Shown here: in pieces, positions 11,378 to 22,496 of the stretch
How the letters are laid out: the number at the start of each line of letters is the position of its first letter
Position numbering within the stretch: the first letter of the stretch is position 1
Assembly: GCA_028673005.1 (NCBI GenBank)
Contig: CM054112.1
Span: forward strand, 191,569,518 to 191,633,517
Direction: 5' to 3'
Source: Tanypteryx hageni
Lineage: Eukaryota; Arthropoda; Insecta; Odonata; Petaluridae
Length of the DNA stretch: 64,000 nt
Notes under the pieces: generated by a model
What the model saw: only the letters and a program-made list of their open reading frames with translations
Database searches by the model: none
Told to the model about the DNA's origin: nothing
Made by a program: the position numbers and the translations under genes

Positions 11378-13432
11378 AAATCCAGAAAAGGTCACTCTTT
11401 TTACTCTTGATGAAATTTATGGCGTGATGCTGGCAAAAGGCGAAGTTGGAGAGAGAGGAATTTCCAGGGAGAAAAACCATACTATTTTGCAGAGAGGTGT
11501 GGCGAAGTAATGTAATGGAGTTGAATGACGATTATTTTATTACAGGCTAAAGAAATTATAGAAATGAAATATATGGGATGATGAAATGTAGCATTGGATT
11601 TATTTCCAGATTTTAGTATTGGTACAATGTTAGTGGCTTTTCAGTGGCAAAAATGAGCTGGTAGGACAAGCATTGGTTAAAAATTAAAGAATGAGGGAAA
11701 GTGTCAATGTATTTGCAGATAAAAAGAGGACTGATGCCATTAGGACCTGATGTGCAGGCAGGGAGAAACTTTGAGAGATAAACCTGAACCTCCTGTTGAG
11801 AAGTTTAAGATGTGTTAGAGAGAGAGAAATTACAGGTTGTTGAGAATGCTTTTTGCAACTGTTGATAGAGATCGTAGACTATTGGAATAAGTATATCCAA
11901 GAAGAAATTATTGGACAGATTGGATATAAGAGGGTCAGAGACATAGGTGGTGTTATAAATGATTTTGTGAGGAATTCTGTTTTAAATGCACCAACTATTA
12001 ATAAGGGGCCAAATGTTGGTAGGTCAGATATTCTGATGTATAAGAATTAGTATCAATAGAAATTAATGAAATTTATACTGATAAATGTGATATCCTTCAT
12101 ATTTGTTTTAAAACGTATATGAGGTGGAGTGAATTATGCTGTAACTTTGTGCATACAGGATAAGAAGAAAATCATGTGAAGGAAGAGAAACAGCTGCTTT
12201 CACAAATAGCACCTCATAGTTTAAGATTCTTTCTGATGGTACTTCTTAGTACTCTCAACACAAACTTGTCAACATTGCCCTTTTCAATATTCCTTATAAT
12301 ATACTAAATAATACGTTTTAAATTATTATATTAATACTTGGCATAAATTGGTTTTATAATTGTGAAATTTAAATTTACCATATGAATTTCTAAACTAAAT
12401 ATTCTTTCCATAAATATTAAATAGTTTATTTGGAGATATTTATGGCATTTGGAGTAAATTTGCATGTGCATTTCATTAAAAATGAAGTAATGTTAGTGTT
12501 GTGAAATTGATGTTTTAAGTACTAATAGTAATTTTACAAGTGTTGGATTTTTATAAATATTGACTTATTTTAGATCAATCACTTTTACAATATAGAATTT
12601 TAAATATTTCACTTGCATGTTCCACCTATCTAATCCCTGCTCTATTTCTCCAAGAGATTTTACTTGGTTGAAAGTGTTAGGTTTTATAATCTTCAAAATC
12701 TAATGAACAATATGAATGAAATTTCAAAGTACATATTTCAGCTGTTGAAATGTAAAAGAACCAAACAGGTTTAACAAACTCTTGTTTACATAAATATATA
12801 ATGTGTTATGGGAATTCTCTTCTACACATCATCATAATGAAATCACTTTGTTTATTTGCAGTTGTTTGATCTTGATATACAGATAGAATTTATCAATCTT
12901 GAATGTTCATAAGTTACTTGGAAATTTGATTGTATGCATAAAGAAAGCATTTCTTATTTTCATTTCATTGGATTTTATCCTTTAATACTGTTAATTAGAT
13001 CTAAAAATGCTAATTTTGTTGTTGTTACATTGGTATATTGAGGAAACATTTTTTTCATCTTTGATACTTGATTATATTTTTCTATAAAATGTTTTTAAAT
13101 GTTTATATATTTATATTTATTTGTATAAAAGAATTCATATTTCAGGCATTAAAGAACTTCCTAGAATAAAACTCCATTTTAGTTTGGAGTCACATTATTC
13201 TATGGTGAAAAATCTGTTCTCAAAAGCATTTTCTAATGATTACATATAACACATTCAAGGTTGTTTGGTAAAACTTTTTTATCAAAAGTAATAAATTTAT
13301 ATAAATTGCTTCACGTGTCTCAGTTCACATAAAAAGTCAGTCTAGCATCCGTGTAACATAATTGCCTTTTGAACTCTAAAAAAAATTAGAGTAAACACAA
13401 GTGGCATTCACTTATCTGCACCATTTTCCCAG
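11378..13432. other. Intronic stretch without recognised gene
   Basis: About 11390-12050 is somewhat G-rich on the + strand with broken open frames; it may be an old retroelement but I could not identify a domain. From 12060 to 13432 it is plain AT-rich sequence leading into the CNOT2 acceptor. Confidence 0.35.
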
Positions 13433-13846
13433 GGTGGGACTTTCTCCGCCCCCTAGAAGGGGAGCCAACCCAGGGATGGGTGGCTTTGGGATGCCTCCAC
13501 AGCAACAAGGCCAGAGAGGTGGCTATGGCAGCGCTAACCCCCCTTCTTCGTCGTGCATCATCATCTCATCCCAGACGGGGCCCACCCCTTCCTCATCCTC
13601 AGCTCCATCATCCTCCTCTTCCTCATCCTCTTCGTCCTCTTCCATGCTACCCTCTTCGATCTCATCCATGTCCTCCTCCTCGGTCTCTTCTGCGTCATCC
13701 GTGTCGTCCTCTTCTGCAGCCGCTGCAGCTGCCGCGGCTGTCTCAGCTGTAGCCCTCAATAGCTTTCATTCTATGTTCAGCGGGGCTGGTGATGGAGCCA
13801 CCCCTCCTTCTCTGGATCTCTCTGAGTTTCCCTCTCTCACAAACAG
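13433..13846 (+). CDS. CNOT2: CNOT2 exon: Ser/Ala-rich linker plus first LDLSEFPSL motif
   Basis: The acceptor is CCATTTTCCCAG and the donor is CAG/GTTAGC. The first base completes a codon (phase 2 entry) and the exon leaves two bases (AG). The peptide begins VGLSPPPRRGANPGMGGF, runs through a Gln/Gly patch, then a serine tract of roughly 45 residues (about 13555-13715) and an alanine run (about 13716-13740). It ends with SLDLSEFPSLTNR, matching the vertebrate LDLSDFPALADR motif. The homopolymer tract uses mixed TCC/TCA/TCT/TCG codons, so it is not a pure trinucleotide slip. Homology is secure at the 3' half; the Ser tract is a lineage feature. Overlapping open frames on both strands here are composition shadows. 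Confidence 0.92.
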
Positions 13847-14539
13847 GTTAGCACACTTTTTACATGCCCAGGACAATTTAAAAAAAAAGCTTGTCTCCAT
13901 GGTCTTTTATACTAGCTTCATATAACAGATATTCCTTCTAAAACCACCTTTTTCTCAGCTGGTTTTTTCTTTTCTGTGATGGTGATGCCAGAATTCTTAT
14001 TGGGCAACTTATTGATGTCTCCTCCTGTGGTCATATTTTAAATAGAAAATTTCACTTCTCTAATCATCACAAAAGTTTCTGTAAATGCCCATTTACTCTT
14101 CCTCAAACTAAAACTTCTTTGGTGTTTGAAAAAAAAATCCTTTATTCTCTGTCTGAATATTTGTTTTGCTTGGCTACTGGATCTCTGTTTGTATTTTTTT
14201 GACTTTTTCTTTCCAATGCCTTCCGTGTTTAATGTACATCACATGAAGTAGATGTAACTTAATACTCTGTAATCTATGCCATTACAAATCAAGTGGTATG
14301 GGGATATTACAAAACAGTTCTTTTTCTTTAAGTTTTGAAACACCATTGTGTTGTCACTTCATGTCACCATGGCTATGGAAATGCATGCATTTTGAACTAT
14401 GATGTTTTGATTAAAGTCAGTTGCATAGTCCAATGAAAGTTTTGGTGGCTGTTTCAAAGAAATTTCATTATTTTTGGGTGATATTTTTAAATGGCCAGAT
14501 AAGCAAAGAGTCTTAAATTTACCTTCCTTTTCTTTGCAG

Positions 14540-14724
14540 AGGTGGACCGGGTGGTGGGGTAGGGAGTGGAGGACTGGGGGTCGGTGGTGGGGGTAGCCTA
14601 AGTGGCACAGGAAGCATCATGAGTGGGATGGGTGGAAGTGCAGGATTGAGTGGCATCGGAGTCCTGGGCGGAAGTGGTGATGGACCGTCGTTGAGTCAGT
14701 CGATGCCCGGGAAGCAGCCTTATG
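14540..14724 (+). CDS. CNOT2: CNOT2 exon: Gly-rich linker
   Basis: The acceptor CTTTGCAG and donor G/GTGAGC bound 185 nt. One base completes the Arg codon split from the previous exon. The product is about 61 residues, dominated by Gly and Ser (GGPGGGVGSGG and similar). It ends SMPGKQPY with one base carried over, which joins the next exon to give PYVGMV, matching the vertebrate APYVGMV. Intrinsically disordered linker; no domain. The frame continues openly past the donor for about 150 nt, so intron retention would add residues, but the donor is strong and homology resumes only at the next exon. Confidence 0.92.
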
Positions 14725-15807
14725 GTGAGCAGGCTTCTTTCGTGTACTGCATGGATGGGCCTACATATTCACCATGGCCCTCTTCTTACCCCCCCTCAAG
14801 CAGGTTACTCGGTATGTTACATCAACGCGTGGAAAGGCCCCTTTGCACACAATATGTCTCCCATCAAATGTAACGAACCATCATTTCTAGCAATTCCGAA
14901 TACATATCATAAATGTCTTACCAATGGTCATCTTTTTTTTCTCCATTCTTAAGTTCAGCTTTCTTCATTGTGACAATTTTGATTTGTTACATGCAATGGC
15001 ATGCATTCTTGAAAGTGAAATTGAGTGAAGTTGATGCATGCATCCATGATTGAATTTGGTAAGCCCTAGTAATTTTGATTTTCCATTTATGATTTCAATT
15101 CATGAGCATTATTTATTGCTAAGAAATGATTTAATTTGTGTTAACCACTGAAGCCAAATTTTTATTAATTTTTTTAAATATAAAGTTATCTTTCTTGAGA
15201 CAATGTTGAAATTTTCAAACAATGCTATCCAAGAATTAACAAAAAAGACATTTGGTCAAAATCAAATATTTCTAGTACAAGGGTGAAAGATAAAAAATAT
15301 ATGGAGTAATAAGAGTGGAATACCTTACATATATTGCATTGCCTGTATCACATACAGGAAAATCAGAGTTGTTGTTAGGGTTAATGATTTGGCATTTATG
15401 GAAGTTAAAGACAACAAATAAGCTATATGGCAGATGCTATCAATAAACTTAATGAACACCCCTTGTAGATGATATAGCAAGCTGTCTTTTCTATTTCTGT
15501 TTGTTATAACTATATTAGTTTCATTTTTTGGAATTATGTTACATATCTAGATGTAAAAATATCCAAATTTCTACTTTACATCTTGAGAAAATTGAAGGCA
15601 TTCCTTTTCTTTTAGAGAAATTATACTCCTTAGTTGGCAAAAATATCTTATCTTGATTATTTCTTTTTTACCTATAAGATCAATGTTGAAGAAAAGGAGC
15701 ATTTCATGAAATTAAAGGATATACTTCTGGTTCCATGATGACTTTTGATGTATGACATTTTTTATAACAAGATTTGTCACTATTTTTTATAATTCTCTTC
15801 AATGCAG
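14725..15807. other. CNOT2 intron, 1083 bp
   Basis: Bounded by GTGAGC and CAATGCAG. AT-rich; no repeat or gene recognised inside. Confidence 0.8.
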
Positions 15808-16140
15808 TTGGAATGGTTAAACAGCCGACATCTGAAGCCAGTGAATTTACTATGTCATCAGAAGATTTTCCGGCGCTACCAGGGACGCAACAACAGCCTC
15901 AGCCATCACAGGTGCTAGGCCCTTCTCAATCACAAGGACCTCCCTCACAACAACAGACATCAGGTATAGGTCCTGATGGAGCCCCTCACCAGCAGCCAAC
16001 GTCTAATGGAACGGTGTCATCAATAGGACTCTCTCAGTCATCCTCTGACAAAGGAGAAGGGGTGACGACGACATCTAGCAGAGCACCTGGTGCAGAGAAG
16101 GCACAGGCAGCCAAGAGAGGAATTCAAACATCCCCTGATG
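15808..16140 (+). CDS. CNOT2: CNOT2 exon: second FTMSSEDFPALPG motif
   Basis: The acceptor is CAATGCAG and the donor is GATG/GTTTGA. The exon begins VGMVKQPTSEASEF and contains TMSSEDFPALPG, the second conserved motif of CNOT2 (human: IHNEDFPALPG). A Gln/Ser/Pro-rich stretch follows, then KRGIQTSPDG, which corresponds to the human KKGIQVLPDG immediately before the structured C-terminal region. It enters in phase 1 (two bases complete Val) and exits with one base, completing Gly in the next exon. The open frame runs past the donor, but that tail is AT-rich and unlike CNOT2. Confidence 0.95.
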
Positions 16141-16836
16141 GTTTGAATCATCATATTCTTTCATTTCAAATAAAATTATTCATTTTTTATCACTTTCATG
16201 GAAAACTTTGGAAATTCTTTGTTTTGTTTTGCCTGCTAGGTTTTTATGCACTCTTTCCATGCAGCACTTGAAGTGAATGTAGTTTGGAGTGGTTGGCTCT
16301 CCATCTACTTCTTTCATCTCATAAACCACTGGCTCATTTTTATAAGATTTGGTATGGGAGATCTAAATGTTGTCTAGTGTAATTAATTTTGATCTATGTT
16401 GATCAACAATGTCTTTAGACGAAGCCCTAAACAAAATTTTACAAATATTTCATTAATGCATGCATGCAGCTCATAAATGGTTGCTAAAAAGTCATTTCCA
16501 ATTTTTGACATTTCTTAAAAGTTGAAAGATTCCTGAGTTACTATTATAAAAATTGCTGATATCACAAAGAATGCATTTGAAAGCTCTCCGTACTCTTACA
16601 CAGAGTACATCTTTCAGCTCATTTATTTTAATTATGCAGGTAACTTGATTTACTGCTTTGTACTCATCTTATGTAGTGTAATGATGAATATTCAGCTCAT
16701 GCTAATTTTGTGCAATTTAAAGCCCTTTAAGTTTATTTCACATGTTTCCCAAGTAAAAAGAAGCTAGTTTGTTTGGGGCAATATTGGCTCACCCATAAAA
16801 TGAATTAAGTAACTCTTTTTTTGTATGATATATATA

Positions 16837-17775
16837 CCGTATCTGCCCGAATAGAAACCAACCCCGGATTTAAGCCGACCCCATGAAATTTTCCATCATT
16901 TTTTGGCAAAAAAAAGTATTTTCGTAAATTTTATGCTTAAGTGTACCAGGCATGCACGCGCAACCTAGAATACTTTATACATTACATCTATATAATTATA
17001 TACGTTCCATGTAAAGTTTTATTAGGTATTATTACTGTTAATTATAAATATAGTCAACGCCGTTGCTCACAGCTTACAATCAAATGTAAGTATATTTATT
17101 TATCTTACTGGAATTCAAACTGTTGCGCATCGAAAGCTGTCATCGAATTTGGCGTGATCGTCTACTTAGTCATTATATGCAATTTTAATAGATTCTATGA
17201 AAGATGTTTCCAAGTTTTATTATTATTGCTGTTAATTATCAGATGAATTACAGTTAATGCCGTTGCTCACACCTTCGAATCAGACGCATCTTATGTTAGC
17301 GGAATTCAAACAGTTGCGCATCGAAAGTCGTCATCGAATTTTGCGAATTGACTAAGTAGACGATATCGTCTGCTTAGTCAGTATACGCAATTTTAATTAT
17401 GATCAAAACGAATTTGCTGTAGTGTGCAATCATGCTATGAACCTGGTGGATTGTTAAAACTCGATTGTTTTATATACCGCCATTTCCTTTGGATAAGAAC
17501 CCATTTACTTTTAACTACGTGTTAAAATATATAAATAACCTTCAATAGCAATTTAAATTACAGCTCCGGGCAATCGCTGTAAGAAGGGAGCGTTTTTCAG
17601 GCATCGAGTGCCTTATCAGTGGAATATAGGAGGTATGCTATGGAAACGACATTTTTCAGCGATGGCGTCGTACGAGGATGCCAAATTTTTCCTCAGGCTC
17701 GCATTTAAGCCGAGGGTGATTTTTTTCACGATAGATTTTGACAAAAAGTATCGGCTTATATTCGGGCAGATACGG
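16837..17775. mobile_element. TA-flanked MITE, 939 bp, in a CNOT2 intron
   Basis: TA at 16835-16836 and 17776-17777 flank inverted ends CCGTATCTGCCCGAATA and TATTCGGGCAGATACGG, a 17-bp perfect match. Next inside are CCCCGGATTTAAGCCGA and a matching GGCTTATA/AAGCCGAGG zone. An internal direct duplication (about 17037-17190 and 17229-17400) carries CGCCGTTGCTCAC, GTTGCGCATCGAAAG and GTCATCGAATTT. No transposase sequence. TA duplication is compatible with Tc1/mariner-type mobility, but the superfamily is uncertain. Confidence 0.85.
17345..17378. repeat. Short perfect-loop hairpin inside the MITE
   Basis: GACTAAGTAGACGAT followed directly by ATCGTCTGCTTAGTC forms an inverted repeat with 14 of 15 pairs and no loop, centred on the ATAT of GATATC. 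It lies in the second copy of the internal duplication. Confidence 0.7.
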
Positions 17776-17883
17776 TAATTACACAGCCAAGTCCAGTATG
17801 ATAGATGTCCGACATGAGCGCAAAGGTTTAAAAAATTTGTATGGACTTAATTTCTCAAAATTTTGCTTTTGGATTTTTTATAG

Positions 17884-18145
17884 GAAAAGTGACGAACATA
17901 CCTGCATCTATGGTAAAAGATCAGTTTGGTATGGTGGGCCTCTTAACATTTATCCGTGCTGCTGAAACTGATCCAAACTTAGTCTCCTTGGCACTTGGGC
18001 AGGACTTGACAGCCCTAGGTCTCAATCTCAACTCACCTGACAACCTTTATCCAACATTTGGGGGACCATGGGCCGAAGCTCCTTGTCGTCCTCAAGACAT
18101 AGACTTTCATGTCCCTCCGGAATACCTCATCAATGCAGCCATTAG
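17884..18145 (+). CDS. CNOT2: CNOT2 exon: conserved helical region before the NOT box
   Basis: The acceptor TTTTTATAG and donor ATTAG/GTAACG bound 262 nt. The product starts GKVTNIPASMVKDQF and continues GMVGLLTFIRAAETDPNL, then the block NLYPTFGGPWAEAPCRPQ and DIDFHVPPEYLINAAIR. These are near identical to vertebrate CNOT2 (VTNIPQGMVTDQFGM; CRPQDIDFHVPSEYLTN). This region leads into the NOT2/3/5 domain that binds CNOT1 and CNOT3. The acceptor lies 107 bp after a TA-flanked MITE, so the MITE sits close to, but not in, the splice signals. Confidence 0.97.
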
Positions 18146-18245
18146 GTAACGCACATGATATTTTGTGTAAAACCATTAAAATTATCTTATGATAAATATT
18201 TTTTCAGATTTTGCAAAATCATTTCAAATTAATTCATTGTTTTAG

Positions 18246-18353
18246 GGATAAGTTGGCACCTGTTAAATTGAACAGATATAAGGATGATCTCCTATTCTAC
18301 ATGTTCTATACAAATATGGGTGATGTTTTACAACTTGCAGCAGCCTCGGAATT
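18246..18353 (+). CDS. CNOT2: CNOT2 exon: start of NOT2/3/5 domain
   Basis: A short 100-bp intron separates this from the previous exon. The acceptor is TGTTTTAG and the donor is GAATT/GTAAGT. The product reads DKLAPVKLNRYKDDLLFYM followed by FYTNMGDVLQLAAASEL, matching human DKLAAIKLGRYGEDLLFYL and GGDVLQLLAAVEL. The last codon (Leu) is split, with its third base supplied by the exon at 53913. The following intron is about 35.6 kb. Confidence 0.97.
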
Positions 18354-19569
18354 GTAAGTATTCAGAAGGCGTTTAATTCTGTTGAACTATAGAATTATAA
18401 CTATCCTTAAATTTTTGTTTTAATGCTCTCTTGTAGAAGATAAGTTGATGCTGTACCAACATGTCTCATTTTCTCTTTTTAAATTATATACATAATATCC
18501 TTATTCTGTATGTTGGTCCGCCGGAACACTTTTTCACTTGCAGGCTTTTTTTTCTTTTGCAAAATTAAATTAGAAGTAATTGACCTACGATCTTTGGACC
18601 TAGACCATTTTAAAGAAAAATAAACTTGATTCTTATTCTTATTGTCGACTTTTGCCTTCAGTTCGAAATCGCTCAAGTTACACGTTTAAATCACATTTAT
18701 TGGAAAATTTTAAGGAAAGTGTGTTTTGAATGCTTTAGTATGAGAGAGAGAAGGCGCCCGAATTATTTATAATTAAAATTGTGTTTTTCATTAATTTGAG
18801 TTAACTTCCTATTGAAATTTTTGGTAATTAACTATTTTTATAGTTATTTTCATAGTTTTTTTGCAGTGCATCTTATAATTTATGGGAGTTATAAATTCAC
18901 ATCGCATATATGAATCACGCAAAAAGCCATTCCTTAACTTAACCTTTTTCGTTTACATTTTAAAATATTTCAAGGATGAGCTATTTAACTTAATTATGCA
19001 AAGAGAAGAATTTAAATCTCATTCGTAAATCTCCAAAAATTATGTTTTAATACGATTTTTCATGTTTTCACGCATTTTGTTTTTATTGGACCACTGTTGT
19101 CCCAATTATTGAATTCTATTCTTGGCCTCATAATAAATGCACCAATATAGTGCTTTAACACGGGTAAGACGTTTATACATGGGTATAACTTATTTACTGA
19201 ATCTATTAAGTAATTAGAGGGAGGAAGGAAAAGAGAATGGGAATGAGCAGAAATTGAGAAAGAGGAAGTAGCATTTGTATAGGATTAAAATAAAAATAAT
19301 AAATTATAATTGATTATAAAAAATCTTATACTATTGAATCATGCGCCATTGCCAAATGGTGGGAATTCATAAAACTAAATATCGGTCACGTAATTTTCAA
19401 TGGATTTCTTTAACTGATAATACAGCAAATATTTCGAACCAAATTTCAAATAGGAGTGAAAAAATAACATTTTATGACTTTTATTTAAATTTCTTTAAAT
19501 AACGCCAATTTTCAGAAAAAAATTCAAAAATACTATGTAGTTAAAAGAAAATTTTGATCTTAAAATATA
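18354..19569. other. Start of the giant CNOT2 intron, nothing recognised
   Basis: The donor GTAAGT is followed by AT-rich DNA with no gene or clear repeat boundary that I can see. Confidence 0.4.
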
Positions 19570-19574
19570 GTTAA

Positions 19575-19804
19575 AACTCATTGCAGCAGAAATAACCCTT
19601 CAAAAAATGTAGGAATGCTAGTATTAATACAAATCCACATTAAAATAAATTTCTCTTACACCATCAACAATTACAATAGTTTGTTTAATCTCGTTGCTAT
19701 GATTGACTCTTGTGTATCTTCCCATGTGAATTCAAATAAAAATTTATTGCACCGGCAACCCGAGGATCTGGTGGCCGAGGTGACTAAATCACTCGTCTTA
19801 TTAC
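19575..19804 (+). mobile_element. tRNA-derived SINE (second family), truncated copy
   Basis: The sequence matches the reverse complement of about 50350-50595. Shared blocks are GTAGGAATGCT, ATACAAATCCACATTAAAAT, TTTGTTTAATCTC and a tRNA-like head TGGCCGAGGTGACTAAATCA. Here the match stops at CTCGTGAGG and runs straight into a Helitron 3' portion, so the box B half is missing. Confidence 0.65.
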
Positions 19805-19944
19805 TCGTGAGGGAAAAACGAAAATCGCTGCGGAGGTGAAATCTTTAGAATTAAAAATATATTTGTAATGATGTAATATCTGTCTGAAAAATGGATGTTT
19901 TTTCAACGTGAGATGATATTCTTACAGAATGCAAGCACCAACTA
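19805..19944 (+). mobile_element. Helitron 3'-end fragment
   Basis: The block AAATCGCTGCGGAGGTGAAAT to ATGCAAGCACCAACTACTAG matches the last 130 bp of the two better copies at 45625-46483 and 57195-57955. It ends in CTAG followed by T, as Helitrons do. The terminal stem here is degraded (ACAGAATGCAAGCA). Confidence 0.65.
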
Positions 19945-20738
19945 CTAGTATCCTTATATAATAATTCTCGATTGTCCGTCCGTCTGTCTGTCTGTCCCAG
20001 TAGTTTTGGACATTTTGCAATGGAAATTAGAGCTGAAACTTTCACAATCGTTAATCCCCCATGAGGTGGTCCCTAGAAAAATCAAACATCCCGAAAAGTC
20101 CCGGATTCAACTCCATGAGACGATTTCCCATAAGTTTACATGGGATTTTAAATTTTTCAAGGTGTAAGGTTTATTTCATTGAGTCATTAAAATATGTAAA
20201 TATGCACTGAATTTCCCCGTTTTTGTTTTATTCGACGTCTAAAACTATAAAATATCTTATTCTTGCAATGTTTAGATGTTACACGGAAGAATTTGTCAGA
20301 AACACGCATTTCTTTTTGAAATTTTATAACTTTTTCGTACTCTTTCCGGGTGTTGTCAAGGTGACCCACATTGTTGCCTCCGATTGAATTAGCGTCTATT
20401 ATGCCTTCAAATAGACGAAATAATTGTGAGTTTTATGAAACATCGAAATTATTGTTGTAGCAACGTCAAACGTAATAGATAGCAACGTAAATAATTTAAG
20501 ATAACCGATAAAGCTCATTGAATATGGGTTCTTATAACCCACAATTCACATAACTACGCGAAAATTCAATCACAAAATTTTACGTATAATATAGATAAAA
20601 ACAAAGACAGTAAAATTGCAGAATTAAGCACAATAGGAAGGTCCAAGGTTACTGTTTTGAAATATATCAAGGTTTTTAAGATTTAAGAAAATATTCTGCG
20701 TCAAAAAAATAAAGATATCTAGCGATCTCCGTGGCTTA

Positions 20739-20825
20739 CCCAGTACGACCGCATATGAAGTTTTCGTCCTGCGTGCCCAGTACGACCTCATATGAAGTTT
20801 TCGTCCTGCATGCCCAGTATGCAGG
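20739..20825. repeat. Tandem repeat, unit about 38 bp, two and a fraction copies
   Basis: The unit contains GCCCAGTACGACC, CATATGAAGTTTTCGTCC and TGC. Two copies differ by two or three bases and a third begins GCCCAGTATGC. No coding meaning inferred. Confidence 0.8.
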
Positions 20826-21203
20826 ATGATGCTGAGAGGTTTATTACAATAGAGATCGTACATAAAATACATCATACTTATGTTTACCTATTTAGTTTTC
20901 CCTTCTCTAAAACTATGCAAACTATGCTAAGCTTGACTTCTACCCCCTCCGTCCTGCCTGCATGATGCAATTCATGGATTTAAATCCCCTTTCCAACAGT
21001 CCCAAAAGGGAGAATGTGTTTAGTACATATTGCAGAAAAGAATTCATAAGTACATAATTGTAAATTATCACCTGTCATAACAAATACGACCACATTATTT
21101 TGAGTGCATGTATATTTTATTACAGCTGTGTTATATGGATGGAAATAAAATTACAATGCAATGTATGAAATTTCCTAGAGCTAATAAAGAATTAATTAAT
21201 TAA

Positions 21204-22492
21204 CCTTCCAGTACATGCACTTGGTCTGTGAGACCAAGCCCGGATTATATCGAACCGCAAAATTTTTGTATAGGCATCCCTGTCTTGTGTGACTCAGTAC
21301 CTTTCTATAATTTTTTGTTAGTTATGATACAGCAAGGTCAGTCTGAGTCAAGCTCTCCTTCATTGTGTACTTAGGTCAAAAATTGTTTGGTGGTCTGACA
21401 GACATGCACTCGCGTCTCTAATCCTCGATCCAATTATTTTCATTATATATTAGTTTTATAGTGTTTTTATGCAGATTTAATGGTTGTTATTCATATCAGG
21501 AAAACTTATTAGTGTTCTCAGAGATAATAAAGGTAAACAATGCTGGAAGAAAAAATGAGCCAAATTCGTCTCGAATTTCATTCTACGAGGAACAGGGAAG
21601 AGAAATCCTCAATGTTTGGCTTTCAAGATAATTTCTCGTTGGTCTCATACATACCTAAGAACGCGAAAAATGTTTTATTGCGTTCAACTATGCACCATGA
21701 AGAAAAAATCGATGTTGACACCGGAAATATAAAAAAGCCCGAAATAATTACTTTCTATAACGATACAAAAGGTGCAGTTGATGTTGTTGACAAAATGAGT
21801 GCAACATACAATGTTGTACGAAACACAAGAAGATGGCCGATGGTTATATTCTACAGCCTATTGAATACCGGAGCTATAAACGCGAGAGTAAATTATCATG
21901 GTATTGGTCAAGAACAAAAACCTCGAAGAGATGAGAGAACTGTCCCTTGCCCTAGTAAATGAACATCTAACACGGAAATCATTCAATAACACAATTTCTA
22001 ATGAAATAAGGAGAAGGATTTGCAAGATTATTGGGTCAGACCTGCAGACGAAAGCGCAAGAATCACTTATGACTTCAAGTGGTCAATGCGGAAACTGCGT
22101 AGGTAGGAACAGAAAAAGTGGGTATTTTTGCAAAAAGAGCAAGAAGTACATCTTCTTGGAAAATGTTAATATGTACAGCGTGCAGCCAGTGTTGTGAAAA
22201 TATCGAAGATTAATCCTATAATTTCCACTGATAATTTTTAAAAAGCGAATATATTTTCAAGTGTTAAACTGAAGGAAGAACATTTTGGTTGTTTGTATAA
22301 TAAGCATTCGTTTTTTAACAGGAAAAACAATTGTAATGCTGATTATGTTTTACTACAAACATACATCTTTATAAAATAATCAAGTTTGTATTATTTTTCC
22401 CGATTATCTAGGAATTTCACAAAAATAACGAGGGGTCTGTGAGGCCCGCTGCGTGCACTGGAGGAAGAAAAATAGGTGCATGTACAGGAGGG
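21204..22492 (+). mobile_element. Complete but internally deleted piggyBac element, 1289 bp
   Basis: TTAA at 21200-21203 and 22493-22496 flank inverted ends CCTTCCAGTACATGCAC and (complement) CCCTCCTGTACATGCAC. Both ends also carry a GGTCTGTGAG motif just inside. The interior keeps only the last part of a transposase (21540-22197), so the element is non-autonomous although its ends look usable. Confidence 0.92.
21540..22197 (+). pseudogene. piggyBac transposase, C-terminal half with one frameshift
   Basis: The first frame holds IFGFQD-like SMFGFQDNFSLVSYIPK, then DTKGAVDVVDKMSATYNV and RRWPMVIFYSLLNTGAIN. This is the late catalytic region including the VDxxD aspartates. Around 21895-21960 the frame shifts, and the second frame gives LVNEHLTRKSF and then a Cys-rich tail (CGNCVGRNRKSGYFCKK) matching the C-terminal zinc-binding region of piggyBac enzymes. 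The first two catalytic aspartates and the N-terminus are deleted. It cannot be active on its own. Confidence 0.9.
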
Positions 22493-22496
22493 TTAA

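Noticed and set aside
13523..13759. Minus-strand open frame rich in Glu and Asp, and + frames rich in Pro/His
   Set aside because: These are the other-frame readings of the Ser/Ala codon tract in the CNOT2 exon.
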